64,000 bases of DNA from Rhizomys pruinosus. Lineage: Eukaryota > Chordata > Mammalia > Rodentia > Spalacidae. Below the pieces are notes generated by a model, which was given only the letters and a program-made list of their open reading frames with translations, was not told the origin of the DNA and made no database searches. The DNA is taken from positions 3,159,598-3,223,597 of the forward strand of contig VZQC01005691.1 of assembly GCA_009823505.1 (NCBI GenBank), given 5' to 3'. The translations under genes were made by a program, and so were the position numbers. Each line of letters begins with the position of its first letter. Positions within the stretch are counted from its first letter, which is position 1. Positions 43,477-55,434 of the stretch are shown in pieces.

Positions 43477-46330
43477 GGTGCTATAGGGGGCTCTCAGGAC
43501 TCTGAGCTGGTACTATAGGGTCTCTCAGGATTCTGAGCTGGTACAATAGGGGCTCTCAGGACTCTGAGCTGGTACTATAGGGGCTCTCAGGACTCTGAGC
43601 TGGTATTATAGGGGAATCTCAGGACTCTGAGCTGGTATTATAGGGGAATCTCAGGACTCTGAACTGGTACTATAGGGGCTCTCAGGACTCTGAGCTGGTA
43701 CTATAGGGGCTCTCAGGACTCTGAGCTGGTACTATAGGGGCTCTCAGGACTCTGAGCTGGTACTATAGGGGCTCTCAGGACTCTGATCTGGTATTATAGG
43801 GGACTCTCAGGACTCTGAGCTGGTACTATAGGGGCTCTCAGGACTCTGAGCTGGTACTATAGGGGCTCTCAGGACTCTGATCTGGTACCATAGGGGCTCT
43901 CAGGACTCTGGTCTGGTACTATAGGGGGCTCTCAGGACTCTGGTCTGGTACTATAGGGGGCTCTCAGGACTCTGAGCTGGTACTATAGGGGCTCTCAGGA
44001 CTCTGAGCTGGTACTATAGGGGCTCTCAGGACTCTGATCTGGTACCATAGGGGCTCTCAGGACTCTGGTCTGGTACTGTAGGGGGCTCTCAGGACTCTGG
44101 TCTGGTACTATAGGGGGCTCTCAGGACTCTGAGCTGGTACTATAGGGGCTCTCAGTACTCTGAGCTGGTATTATAGGGGACTCTCAGGACTCTGAGCTGG
44201 TACTATAGGGGCTCTCAGCACTCTGGTCTGGTACTATAGGGGACTCTCAGGACTCTGAGCTGGTACTATAGGGGCTCTCAGGACTCTGAGCTGGTACTAT
44301 AGGGGGCTCTCAGGACTCTGAGCTGGTATTATAGGGGACTCTCAGGACTCTGATCTGGTACCATAGGGGCTCTCAGGACTCTGGTCTGGTACTATAGGGG
44401 CTCTCAGGACTCTGATCTGGTATTATAGGGGCTCTCAGGACTCTGAGCTGGTACTATAGGGGCTCTCAGGACTCTGATCTGGTATTATAGGGGACTCTCA
44501 GGACTCTGAGCTGGTACTATACGGGCTCTCAGGACTCTGATCTGGTACCATAGGCGCTCTCAGGATTCTGATCTGGTACCCTAGGGACTCTCAGGACTCT
44601 GGTCTGGTACTATTGGGGACTCTTAGGACTCTGATCTGGTACTATAGGGGCTCTCAGCACTCTGAGCTGGTACTATGGGGGGGGCTCAGGACTCTGATCT
44701 GGTACTATAGGGGCTCTCAGGACTCTGAGCTGGTACTATAGGGGCTCTCAGGACTCTGATCTGGTACCATAGGCGCTCTCAGGACTCTGATCTGGTACTA
44801 TAGGGGACTCTCAGGACTCTGATCTGGTACTATAGGGGCTCTCAGGACTCTGAGCTGGTATTATAGGGGATTCTCAGGACTCTGAGCTGGTACTATAGGG
44901 TCTCTCAGGTCTCTGATATGGTACCATAGGGGCTCTCAGGACTCTGATCTGGTACCATAGGGTTTCTCAGGACTCTGATCTGGTATACAGGGGCTCTCAG
45001 GACTCTGAGCTGGTACTCTAGGGGCTCTCAGGACTCTGAGCTGGTACCATAGGGGCTCTCAGGACTCTGAGCTGGTACTATAGGGGACTCTCAGGACTCT
45101 GAGCTGGTAACATAGGGGCTCTCAGGACTCTGAGCTGGTATTATAGGGGAATCTCAGGACTCTGAGCTGGTATTATAGGGGAATCTCAGGACTCTGAGCT
45201 GGTACTATAGGGGCTCTCAGGACTCTGAGCTGGTACTATAGGGGCTCTCAGGACTCTGAGCTGGTACCATAGGGGCTCTCAGGACTCTGGTCTTGTACTA
45301 TAGGGGGCTCTCAGGACTCTGAGCTGGTACCATAGGGGCTCTCAGGACTCTGAGCTGGTACTATAGGGGGCTCTCAGGATTCTGAGATGGTACTATAGGG
45401 GCTCTCAGGACTCTGATCTGGTACCATAGAGGCCCTCAGGACTCTGAGCTGGTACTATAGGGGACTCTCAGGACTCTGACCTGGTATTATAGGGGACTCT
45501 CAGGACTCTGATCTGGTACCATAGGGGACTCTCAGGACTCTGATCTGGTACTATAGGTGCCCTCAGGACTCTGAGCTGGTACTATAGGGGACTCTCAAGA
45601 CTCTGAGCTGGTACTATAGGGGCTCTCAGGACTCTGGTCTGGTACTATAGGGGACTCTTAGGGCTCTGATCTGGTATTATAGGGAACTCTCAGGACTCTG
45701 ATCTGGTACTATAGGGGCTCTCAGGACTCTGATCTGGTACCATAGGCGCTCTCAGGACTCTGATCTGGTACTATAGGGGCTCTCAGGACTGTGGTCTGGT
45801 ACTATAGGGGACTCTCAGGACTCTGATCTGGTACTATAGGGGCTCTCAGGACTGTGGTCTGGTACTATAGGGGACTCTCAGTACACTGATCTGGTACTAT
45901 AGGGGCTCTCAGCACTCTGAGCTGGTACTATAGGGGCTCTCAGGACTCTGATCTGGTACCATAGGCGCTCTCAGGACTCTGATCTGGTACTATAGGGGCT
46001 CTCAGGACTCTGATCTGGTAATATAGGGGAATCTCAGGACTCTCAGCTGGTATTATAGGGGATTCTCAGGACTCTGAGCTGGTACTATAGGGGCTCTCAG
46101 GACTCTGAGCTGGTACTATAGGGGCTCTCAGGACTCTGGTCTGGTACTATAGGGGGCTCTCAGGATTCTGAGCTGGTACTATAGGGGCTCTCAAGACTCT
46201 GAGCTGGTACTATAGGGGGCTCTCAGGACTCTGGTCTGGTACTATAGGGGCTCTCAGGACTCTGGTCTGGTACTATAGGGGACTCTCAGGACTCTGAGCT
46301 GGTAGTATAGGGGCTCTCAGGACTCTGAGC
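43477..46330. repeat. Large minisatellite: 31 bp unit, about 91 copies
   Basis: The unit has core CTCTCAGGACTCTGAGCTGG then TACTATAGGGG. Common variants are GAGCTGG, GATCTGG or GGTCTGG at one site, and ACTATA, ATTATA or ACCATA at another. One- or two-base changes in the G run give 31-33 bp spacing. Blocks of variants recur in the same order (for example near 43879 and 44036, 157 bp apart), showing higher-order duplication of about five units. No long ORF survives because 31 is not a multiple of 3. Confidence 0.96.
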
Positions 46331-46948
46331 TGTCTGTGTTGAGCCTCGCCTTTGCCCTTTGACCAGGAGGAAAGTCAATTTATTTTTTTTAATGTTGAGA
46401 TATACCAAGGTTGCTGGGAAGGCTCTCTGCAGTCAGTGTAAGTTTCCTTCTGGCTCTTATGGCTTCTGGTTGAGTTGACTTCTGGGGTCAGTGCCATTTG
46501 TGCTCCCCATAGCCCTTACCTGCAGTGGGGCAGAATGAGGCTGTCACACCACCAGTGGGCCTTGAGCTCAGTCTAGGTCTAGGGGGAGAGTGTTAGTTAA
46601 TGCTAGAGAAGACAATGCTGATCATCCTAACCCAATCTTCAAAAGAAAATGTGCGTTTGCTTGCACCCATCCTCACAGAAGTGAAGCAAGACAAACACAT
46701 GCACCTGAAGCAGAAACTTAGGAAACACGCAGACAGGCCACTTCTCTCCTTCACTTTACCTTCATATGAAAGTTTTTGGAAGTGCTCAGAAAAGAGGAAT
46801 TCTTCCTTTTGTTTTCTAGTTTGGGAACTTTGATGGTAGAAATATGGGCTCAGGTAGATGGGTTCCCCGTGTTTGATATGGGAGTGATGTGGAGAGGTGG
46901 AGCTTCAGGGATTGCTCTCTTCCCCACTGCTTTACAGAACAGAAAAAG
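46331..46948. other. Unique stretch, no gene seen
   Basis: Right flank of the 31 bp array. A 77-codon frame at 46600-46833 is not recognisable. Confidence 0.4.
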
Positions 46949-47090
46949 AAGGAAGGAAGGAAGGAAGGAAGGAAGGAAAGGAAGGAAGGAAGGAAGGAAG
47001 GGAGAGAGAGAGAAAAGAAGGGAGGGAATTAGGGAGAGAGGAAGGAAAGTGGAGGGATGAAGGGAGGAAGGAAGTCAAGGAGTGAGGGAG
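46949..47090. repeat. (GGAA)n-type purine tract
   Basis: About 140 bp of nearly pure purine with GGAA units, pure at 46949-47000, then impure GAGAGA and GGAGGA. GGAA arrays can bind ETS-type factors, but no function is implied here. Confidence 0.95.

Positions 47091-47091
<1 letters not shown>

Positions 47092-47132
<41 letters not shown>
47092..47132. repeat. (AC)n microsatellite
   Basis: About 20 AC units adjoining the GGAA tract. Confidence 0.97.
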
Positions 47133-47142
<10 letters not shown>

Positions 47143-48571
47143 TGCACAGTCCCTGGCCTGAGCCCCAGCAGCAAACCCTCTGCCAGGGGCACCTTCATGA
47201 CCTGGCTGATGCCCTCCCGGCTTGAGATACTCCAGGCTCTGTGTCTCCACAGAAACATCCTGACTGTGAGTAGAGGAAGCCTCCTTGGGGCCGGAGGGGA
47301 GATTCACATGCAGGCTCTGCAGACCACTGGTTAGGGTAATGAGGAGCTGGTGTTTGTAGTGGCAGCATAAGCGTGTGAGAATTGTTATCGGCCATTCTAT
47401 GTGGCTTCCTTTCTGCAAGAAAGTGATCCCAGAAAACTGGGTGAGGGCTAAAGCCTCTGTGACTCCCTGACTGTCAGGAATTCTGAGTTGGACTTGGCCA
47501 TGTCACAAGGAGCTGGCATCTTTAAATCAGTGTCCACAGCTGGCATTGTGGACAGTGATTACTATCTAGTCTGACCTGCGAAGAGCAGCTCAGCTGTGCC
47601 TCTTGTCCCAGGCTGTCTCACCCATAAAGGGTGGTGCACAGAACTAGAGGTAGAGCTCGGAGATCGTTCTCTTACACATCTACCCTCCATTTTTCCATCT
47701 TTCAGTAACTGTGATGAATGCAATGAATAGAGCCTGCATGGGTGCTGTGAAGGTATATGGGGCTTGCTGCCCAGGCTGGAGTGTCAAAAAAGTCCATGGA
47801 CGAGTTGAAGTTTGGTAGTTACAATGCATTGTAAGTGAGGAAGGCAGCAAGAAGGGCTTTCTCATAGGAGAAAAGCTAATATGGAGTTACAGGGAGGAAG
47901 AAGCCTGTCTCTGTGAGTAAGAGTAGAGTTTGCATTTCAGAGAGAAAGAATGGCATGGAGCAAAGTGGCATTTGAGGAATTTGTAGTGAATCCTGTATTT
48001 GTGGCCCTTGGTGAACACGGCTACAGAGGTACTGGGTCCTTTCTTGCCCTCAAGATTTCAAGCTGCAGGAGTGTGACAAGAATTATATTCTAGAATATTC
48101 TAAGAGAATCATAACATGAGCTGGAGGGGCAAGGGTGTGAGGGGACAGCTACAGAACCTTCCTATCGTCAGGCGAGGGCTGCATGGTCCAGTCACCAGGC
48201 GCAGTAACACAGAACATGTGAGTCTTGGGCCACAAAGCCTCTAGGTTCCCGGATGTGCCAGGAGGATCTTGTGACAGTCTTTGGTAGGAACAAAGGCTGA
48301 AGAACCCAGTCTGCTGGATGGGTTCTTGTTCATGTGGGTAAGAATGGGGGTGGCCTCATTGGAATCTGATTTCACCTGGAGGTTGGCAGCTTCCAGGGAG
48401 AAGTCTCCTCGAGGATGGACCGTGTGCGCTCCCTCTCACCCCTCTCTGCTCTTCTCCCCTGTGTGTGTCACAGTCACCTACACTTTGCTCCATGCCATTC
48501 TTTCTCACTGGAATGCAAACTTTATGCAGCCAGTCTGGGCCTGCCTTTCTTATCTCTATCTTCAGCACAGC
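47133..48571. other. Unique stretch, no gene recognised
   Basis: Frames up to 138 codons (plus, 48281-48697) show no domain. No repeat is recognised in about 1.4 kb. Confidence 0.4.
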
Positions 48572-48655
48572 GTGCTCAGTGGCTGTCTGTGGGATGATGT
48601 GTTGTCTCACTCAGTGCTCAGTGGCTGTCTGTGGGATGATGTGTCATCTCATTCA
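48572..48655. repeat. 42 bp tandem duplication
   Basis: GTGCTCAGTGGCTGTCTGTG then GGATGATGTGT, followed by a similar TCTCA end, occurs at 48572 and again at 48614. The copies differ by only a few bases in their last third. Confidence 0.9.
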
Positions 48656-48694
48656 ACTCATGATGACTTTGGATGGTTCTACATCTCTCCTTTG

Positions 48695-48980
48695 TAAAAT
48701 CCAGGTGTTTCGATGCTATGATGTCAAGAGGTGATCAGGCCTTGTAAGGTCATCTCCTGAGCTGTAAGTAAGGCCTTGGCTCTCTTCCTCTTCTTTCACT
48801 ATGTGAGGAATATGTGTTCTACCTTTCTAGATAATGCGGCCCTCACCAGACACTGAACTTCCTAAAGCCTTGACCTTGGACTTCCCAGTCTCCAGAACTT
48901 TGACAAATAATTTTCTATTCTTAATGGACTATTCAGTGACAGGTAATTTTCTTGCACCAGTGCAAATAAACTAAGATAGT
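48695..48980 (+). mobile_element. MLT1-like ERVL-MaLR LTR, 3' part
   Basis: 'gcggccctcaccagacactg', 'ccttgaccttggacttccc', 'agtctccagaactttgaca' and an end resembling 'caaataaactaagatag' match the terminal half of the eutherian MLT1 LTR layout. The copy is old, diverged and non-coding. Confidence 0.7.
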
Positions 48981-49362
48981 TAGAAAGCAGTGACATGTAC
49001 TGGGCCAGGTGCATGGGTGCCGGAAAAAGTACTGGCAGGTTTGGACCACATGGAACAAAAGTCAGGAGCAACTTGCAGGCACTCTCTGCAGTGACCGTGG
49101 GCACTGGAAACCGGATGCCCATGTTGCCACAAGATTTTAGAGGAATGTTGACCAGTTGATAAAAAGGAATCCTGGGACTGACTGCCTACTTGCCAACCCT
49201 GGGCAACATATTTCATTTCAAGTAAAAGCAATCCCGGGCAAACTCTGAATAATGGATGGATGTGAGCTGGCGTGGGACAGGAGAGCTGGACTCCCTGAGT
49301 GCTGCCCTTCCCCATGGTGGCCTGTGTGGAAATGGCCTTTCTCCTGGTAAAAATGAATTTTG
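48981..49362. other. Unique stretch, no gene seen
   Basis: An overlapping 111-codon minus frame has no domain. Confidence 0.4.
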
Positions 49363-49730
49363 TCAGCCAAAGAGAAGGCTCAGTGGATTAATTACCTGCT
49401 GTGCAAGTGTAAGGACCAGAGTTTGTGTACCTAGAACCTATGTAAAGGACAAGTAGCTATGAGGGACTACCTGTAATCCCAGCACACAGGAAGCCAAAAC
49501 AGGTAATCCCCAGGGCAAGCTATTTAGTCAGACTAACCAGAATCAGCAAGTTCCAAGTTCAACGAGAGACTCTGCCACAATAAAGTAGAGAGCTACTGAA
49601 GAAGACATTTGATGTCAACTTTAAGCCTCTACATGCATCTGTATACATATGCACATGTGCAAACAGGTGTGCCCACACACGGAGCCCTCATAAGCACACT
49701 TAGGCATACCATACATATACAAAAAATAAA
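49363..49730 (+). mobile_element. Old B4 SINE
   Basis: Sense B4: 'gagaaggctcagtggatta' head, 'tacctgtaatcccagcaca', 'caagttcaacgagagactc', and a tail of ACATATGCACATGTG type. Diverged. Confidence 0.7.
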
Positions 49731-50346
49731 AAAGAGCTTTGTTAAAAACCTAGCGTGCTGCTCCTCTGTCCTCGTGGTGCATGGATCTCTCTGTAATTTT
49801 CATGGTGTAGTAGAATGTATGAATTATACAAGCTGGGATTTTTTTTAAAGCTCCATATTGAGCTATGTTTTCATTGAATACAATTACAAAAGAACATAAT
49901 ATCTCAGATATTTGAGTCACAATCTTAGGCTTATTACTGTCAAAAAGCAATTACAAGCTATTTTTATGCAGAGCTCAAACATAAAATTAAAGACTCAGAA
50001 ATGAAAGCGAAACATTTTTAACCATACTATACGGTGCTCATAACAGTGTCTGAGGAGCCAAATGCAGAGCAGAGAAAATATGCATATTCTGCAAGCCAGG
50101 GAGGGTGTTCACAAAGATCCACTTGAAGAGGAACTTAGACCAGCTGTTTGTAGTAGCTTTATCTCTATGCTTGCTGGTGGATTACAGAAGAGTGAGGGAG
50201 GGAAGATTGTATTGAAGCATAAAAATCTTGAAATAAACCAATGTGTTTGGAACAAGGTTTTCAAAAATCAGACCTACAAAACCTCCTGAAGCAGTATGAG
50301 TGAACAGGGTAAATGGATGACAGCTCCTGGGGTGCTGTGTCCAGTT

Positions 50347-50347
<1 letters not shown>
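49731..50347. other. Unique A/T-rich stretch, no gene seen
   Basis: No repeat; frames up to 75 codons only. Confidence 0.4.

Positions 50348-50388
<41 letters not shown>
50348..50388. repeat. (TG)n microsatellite
   Basis: A pure TG run of about 20 units. Confidence 0.97.
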
Positions 50389-50389
<1 letters not shown>

Positions 50390-50825
50390 TTGGATGAAAG
50401 GTGGGATGATGGATATCAGAAAAGTGAAGTTATCTGTTAGGAAAGTGCCCGAGAAGTGTGGGTCCCTGCAGCCTGTCTGCACAAGGCACCTGGGATGCTC
50501 ATTTGGCAAAAGTTTCAACAGGAGCTTCTTCTGAAGGCAAGGGCAAACGGAACTGTCGGGCCTCCCATGCTCTGCCTCCTTGTGCCTAGCCTATACATAC
50601 TTATGCTTCTAGCTTATGGGTTCCATACAAACGAACAGACGCCAGATGGTACACAGGGGACTGACCCTGGCTCTTACCTGTGTACCCCAGACCCGATACC
50701 TGGAAGGAGGGCTCCCAGTGTAGACCAGGCTCTGTGAAGGAAGTCTGACTTACACAGGAAAGTAGCCAGACTATCATTTTTCCATCAGAGGTAATAAAGC
50801 TGAAATGCATGCCTTGTTCCTGTCT
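50389..50825. other. Unique stretch, no gene seen
   Basis: A 93-codon frame at 50456-50737 has no domain. Confidence 0.4.
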
Positions 50826-51043
50826 TTAAAAAATATTTTTTATTTTATGCATATGAATGTATTGCTTGCATATAGGTAAGTGCATCCATGTTGTGCAGTG
50901 CCCACAGAAATCAGAAGAAGATGTTGGATCCCCTGGAACTGGAGTTATGGATAGTTATTGGCCACAATGTGGGTGCTGGGAATTGAACCTGGGTCCTCTG
51001 CAAGAGCAGTCAGTGCTCTTAATGGCTGAACCATCTCTCCAGC
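50826..51043 (-). mobile_element. B3-type SINE
   Basis: Antisense: 'aatcagaagaagatgttgg', 'cccctggaactggagttat', 'gctgggaattgaacctggg', ending 'gaaccatctctccagcccc'. Single core block. Confidence 0.88.
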
Positions 51044-51174
51044 CCCTCCTTTTTTTTTATTTTTTATAAGTGCCTTTTGCAAATGAAATAAGGTGAGTTT
51101 TGATGATGAGTGACACTGGATGGTGTGACAGTTCACCTTCAATGTTTTAACTGGGTTCAGAATGTTGCCTGATG

Positions 51175-52074
51175 TTCCAGTTTATCACTGTTGCTGTGAT
51201 AAAATTCACTTGTGATCCTTTGTTTTCCAAAGGGCTTGGGCGGCTCCACTTCTTCAGGTTCTCCATCCACAGCAAACATAGCTTTTCTCACAGGCTCAGC
51301 CAGCTCCACTCCACACCGGCTGCTGTCCTTGGTGGTCATCCCGTGGCCATGGCATCTCCAGTCTGCTGGGGGTGTCTCCCCTACCACTGAGGCTGTACCT
51401 TCACCAAGAGCCTCCTGGCCTCTCTGCAGGGACTCCAACCCTGCTAAACAATGCCAAACCTTAGCTGCTCTCCATAACACCTTCAATCCTTGGGTTTCCA
51501 TGGCAACTGAGGCTGTCCCTTCACTAATGGCCCTTTTCGGCTTCTCAAGGTACCAAGCCATAGCTTCTGTCTGTGATCCCTTCAATCCTGCTGCTTTCAT
51601 GCCATGAATCCAATATCATGTGGGAGCTTCTTACACATTACCAACTTTGACTGCTAGCTTGAGATGCAGCCTTGTGCTTCTGGACCACAGATTCTGTGTG
51701 TAGACCCCAGGGAAATACTTTCCAAAATATTTTACCTCACTGATAATGGTTTCTTATTAATCCCTGATTTTCACTCCCAACTAAGCAATAGCCATTGTTC
51801 CAGTAAAGTACAGGTTTCACTTCCAAAGAATCTTAATATAAATTATCACGTGAACAGATTTGATAGTCTATGCTTCCCTCCTGAAACTTCACAAGCCAGG
51901 CCTCCATTGTCTGCATTTCTTTCAACATTCTTATCTTCTAAGCTCCCATAGGACACCCCATTAAACTATGAACACTCAATAACATTTCCAGCCCAGAGTT
52001 TGAATACACCCCCCATCCCCCTCACCCACAACGTGGTCAGGTCCATCCCAGCAACAACTCAGTGCTGGTACCAA
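51175..52074 (-). mobile_element. ERVL-MaLR internal region (MT/ORR1-type), antisense
   Basis: The plus strand shows the antisense of a non-coding MaLR interior. On the right it ends at CTGGTACCAACG (52066-52077), the complement of a primer-binding-site region of the tRNA-Leu type used by ERV-L/MaLR elements. On the left, 51175-51210 ('atcactgttgctgtgataaa') looks like a sliver of LTR end. Overlapping frames (147 and 131 codons) have no retroviral domain, as expected for this non-autonomous class. Confidence 0.65.
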
Positions 52075-52740
52075 CGTCTGTTCTAGTTTTCTGTCTGTTG
52101 CTAGAACAAAACACTGACCAAAAACAACTTGAGGAGGAAAGTTTGTTACATCTTACAGGTTAGAGTCCATTATCAGGGGAAGCAGGGATAGGAACTTAAA
52201 GCAGGAACCTGGAAGCAGGAATTAAAGCAGGATCACAGAGAAATGGTGCTTACTGGTCTGCTTCCCCTGGCTTGCTCAGCTACTTTTCTTTTTTTTAATT
52301 TTTATTTTATTTATTTCTGTATGTGTATGAATGTACTGTCTGCATGCAAGTTTGTGCACCTGTGTTGTGCAATGCCGTGGAGGTCAGAAGAGGGTGTTGG
52401 ATTCCCCTGGAACTGGAGTTCTCCTGGAATTGGAGTTTAAGATGGTTCTCGGCCGCCACGTGGGTGCTAGGGATCGAACCCGGGTCCTCCTAAGAGAGAT
52501 GGTCGGCGCTCTTAACTGCTGGGTCATCTCTCCAGCCCCGCTCAGCTACTTTTCTTATGCTACCAAAGCCCACCTGCCCAGTGTTGGCATTGCCCACCAT
52601 AGCCTGAGCCATTCTATACCAATTAGCAATCAAGAAAATTCTGCAGACACGCAGGTCATTCTAAATGGAAGAAATTCCTCAGTTAGTTCTGTCTTCCTAG
52701 GTGACTTTAGTTTGTGTCAAGCTGGCAATAAAACTAACTA
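52075..52740 (-). mobile_element. ERVL-MaLR LTR adjoining the internal region, antisense
   Basis: Antisense LTR: 'tctgtctgttgctagaac', 'ctgaccaaaaacaacttgag', 'ttagagtccattatcagggg', 'taccaattagcaatcaag', 'gtgtcaagctggcaataaaa'. It is the same family as the LTR at 34320 in the opposite orientation. A young B2 splits it; without the B2 the LTR is about 400 bp. Confidence 0.75.
52291..52539 (-). mobile_element. Young B2 SINE nested in the LTR, 17 bp target-site duplication
   Basis: Antisense duplicated-core B2 inserted in the MaLR LTR. GCTCAGCTACTTTTCTT occurs exactly at 52274-52290 and 52540-52556. The LTR resumes cleanly on both sides. Confidence 0.95.
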
Positions 52741-52744
52741 CCAC

Positions 52745-53075
52745 CCCCAGGAAATACAACCACAGAGGTGTCTGTGATGGTGTCTTGGGATAGGATTGAA
52801 TACCCACTCTGAATGTGGCAGCATGGCCCAAGGGTTGGAGGTCCTGGACTGAATAAAAAGGAGAAGGAAAGTGGAGACCAGTTCTAGGTCCTCCCTGGCT
52901 TCCTGCTCCTCCAAGATGTGAGCAAGTTCCTGCTACCACTGCCGCAAGTCCCTCTTGCTGCCCTCTACCTTTTGGCCACAATGGACTCTGTCCTCTGAAC
53001 CATGAGACAAAATAACCTTTCTATGTTTGACTCACTCCTTGTCAGATATTTGGTCACAAGAATGAGAAAATTAAG
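52745..53075 (+). mobile_element. Rodent LTR-like interspersed repeat (family uncertain)
   Basis: 'ctgaatgtggcagcatggcc', 'ggactgaataaaaaggag', 'aaccatgagacaaaataacc', and a 'cagatatttggtcacaag' end. The arrangement resembles common rodent MaLR-type LTR ends, and a related copy is at 55435. It directly follows the antisense LTR. Confidence 0.5.
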
Positions 53076-54309
53076 TAATGCCCATGGTTTGCACATCAGT
53101 AGCTGAACTAGGGCTTAGACTTCTGTACCTTCAGCCATAGAAGCCCTCGTGACCTCCACTCTGGGAAGCTATTGTGAAACCGTGATAACGCCCTCCCTTA
53201 GGCAGGGGCTCAGTGTGGAGATGCTTTGCTTTGCCTTTCAGATATGAAGTCCGTTCTCACCGCTCTGGGCTCAAGCCTGTGTCCTTCAGCATGTGTGCCT
53301 TTTCCCTGCATGTGTTCCCTTCCCTTACATGTATATGATTCTCCTGCAGGTGTGTCTTTCCCTTGCATGTATGCCCTTCCCCTTCAGGGCTCCCCTGCCT
53401 CTTCATATGTGCCTGGCAGGGCCTCATACCCAGAGCCTCTCCTGCTCTCAGGTTTCTGGAAATACAAAGTGCTGTGGATCTCTGAGGGAGTTCATACAGC
53501 AAAGTCATTCCTTTCCTATCACAAAGGAAGGGGCTGCTGCCGGGGCCACAAGGTACTTTCGGGAAAACATTTCAGAGATGAAGTTCCTGTAAGACCGACA
53601 CAAGCCTTTGGGGGTTCAGGATAGGATCCTGGTAAACAAATCGCTAGACTCTGTTTATCTGCTAAATATAATTTGTCAAGCTTGGGCCCCACAGATAGGA
53701 GCTCATCAGACTTGTTCTCCCTCCACATTCTTTGCAGTTAGATGAACCCAACTGAGAGGGATGCAGAGTTCTGACATGTGCACCCATAATGTGCACACAG
53801 CAGAGGCATGCACACATACAGCCCAAGTGGAAACATCATCCTATGATGCTTGCTGTAATGTGGTGTGTGGTGTGAAAACGGCATCAGGTGGTATGGACAT
53901 TAGAGTTCCTGTTGGGTGCTCCTAGCACTAAGCATCTTAGTGTGTCCACCCGTGTCCTGCCATTGACCAAGCCTCTGACTTTCCAGGTTCTTAAAATCAC
54001 TTAAAATACTGTTCAAACTAGCTGTAATTAGCAAGCAGACTGTATGAATACTCACACTCATTCCACAAAGATTCCTTGTTGGCACCGAGCAATCCATTAC
54101 CTGCTTCAGTGAACCGTCCCTTTGGTAATTTGCAGAGTTCTCACCCCTGGGTGATGGAGGAAGCTAACCTCTTCCCAGGCACCCGCTGCTGTTGTTTAAA
54201 CCAGATGTATAATGCATGAGAGAAGTTGTATGTCAAACATTCCAGACAGGCCACTTAAATTCTAGACCAACTGATAACATTCACACCAGTGGGGGTGGAA
54301 AGGAGTAGG
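53076..54309. other. Unique stretch, no gene recognised
   Basis: A 132-codon frame at 53226-53624 (Cys/Pro/Leu-rich) and its overlapping frames show no domain. The 53280-53410 part has imprecise internal repetition of 'cttttccctgcatgtg'-like words. Confidence 0.4.
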
Positions 54310-54800
54310 GGTCTTGTTTTTTATGGCAGTTTCATTGAGGTAAAATTCACACGCTGCACAGTCCACTCATTGAAAGTATACAACTCAATGGCTCCAGCAT
54401 AATCAAAGATCGTGCAATCTGCCACTCTAATCAATGTTAGCATATACTTATCACTCTAAAAAGAAACCCCACGCCCGTGGGCATTCACTCCCCATTTCCC
54501 ATGAGCTTTACAACCCCTAGGAACCTTTGATCTACCTTCTGTCTCTGCAGATTTGCCTGTCCGGACAGTTCACATCAACAGAGTCATATAACATGTGGGG
54601 CATTGTTATGGTTTCTTTCACTTATGGCAATGTATTCGAGTCTCATTTGTAGTATAAAAAGTATCAATGTTTTTTTTTTTTTTTGCCAAGTAATATTCCA
54701 TTGTATGACTGTGCTTCATTTTATTGTTTATCTATTTGCGAGTTGACGAATATCTAGGCTGATTTCACATTTGGGCTATTCTGAATAATTTTTAGTAAGG
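54310..54800 (-). mobile_element. Old L1M (eutherian LINE-1) 3' end
   Basis: The plus strand is the antisense of a mammalian-wide L1M end: 'aggtaaaattcacacgctgc', 'gtatacaactcaatggctcc', 'aaagaaaccccacgcccgtg', 'ctgtctctgcagatttgcct', 'aatattccattgtatgac'. It covers the last part of ORF2 plus the 3' region, is heavily diverged and 5'-truncated, and no ORF remains. Confidence 0.85.
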
Positions 54801-54943
54801 CACTCCAATATTTATTTTATAAGGAAATAATGTTTTCTCAAAAAGAAAGCCAATGTTTTACTTAATTATGCTAATTCATTAGTGTGATTTGTATATTAAA
54901 TAGGAAAAATTTTATACTTAGATTTAAATACTTGTCCATTAAA

Positions 54944-55070
54944 ATGAGTTCCAGGATTACTATGTAATGTAGCATGTGTAGACCAGGCTGATCTTGAACC
55001 CACACAGGTGTGCCCACCTCTGCCTCCCGAGTTCTGGGATTAAAGGCACGAGCCACCATGCCTGGCTTAG
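54944..55070 (-). mobile_element. B1 SINE, truncated at the tail side
   Basis: Antisense B1: 'gtgtagaccaggctgatctt', 'cctctgcctcccgagttctg', 'gggattaaaggcacgagcc'. The 'gagacagggtctc' part is missing. Confidence 0.88.
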
Positions 55071-55434
55071 GAATGATTCTTTTAAAGAGAATTTTTTTTC
55101 CCGTTGCCAAGGGAGTGGCAGGTGAAAGCTTTGTCTAATGGGAAAACACGCAAAATATATATAAATAAAGTCTAATCACAGACTTTAAACATTTCACTTA
55201 GTAAAAGGATAAAACAAAACTCTAAAGTTTTAAAGCCAGTTATTTCCTGTAAACATTATTAAGAACAGATCAATAAGAAAACCTTATGGTGTAAATAGAG
55301 AACCAGGCATAAGTTTTTATCTCAGGATGTTGAATTTTGACCTTAAAATTTTTAATAAACTTTTTATTATACTCAACTTAGTTATAAACATTCCTGCTTT
55401 CTTCCAGTTTAACTCCCACCTCTCTAAACGGCAT
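55071..55434. other. Unique A/T-rich stretch, no gene seen
   Basis: No repeat or ORF of note. Confidence 0.4.

Noticed and set aside
39465..46330. CRISPR-like array
   Set aside because: Units are directly adjacent with no unique spacers, and the genome is clearly rodent. These are minisatellites.
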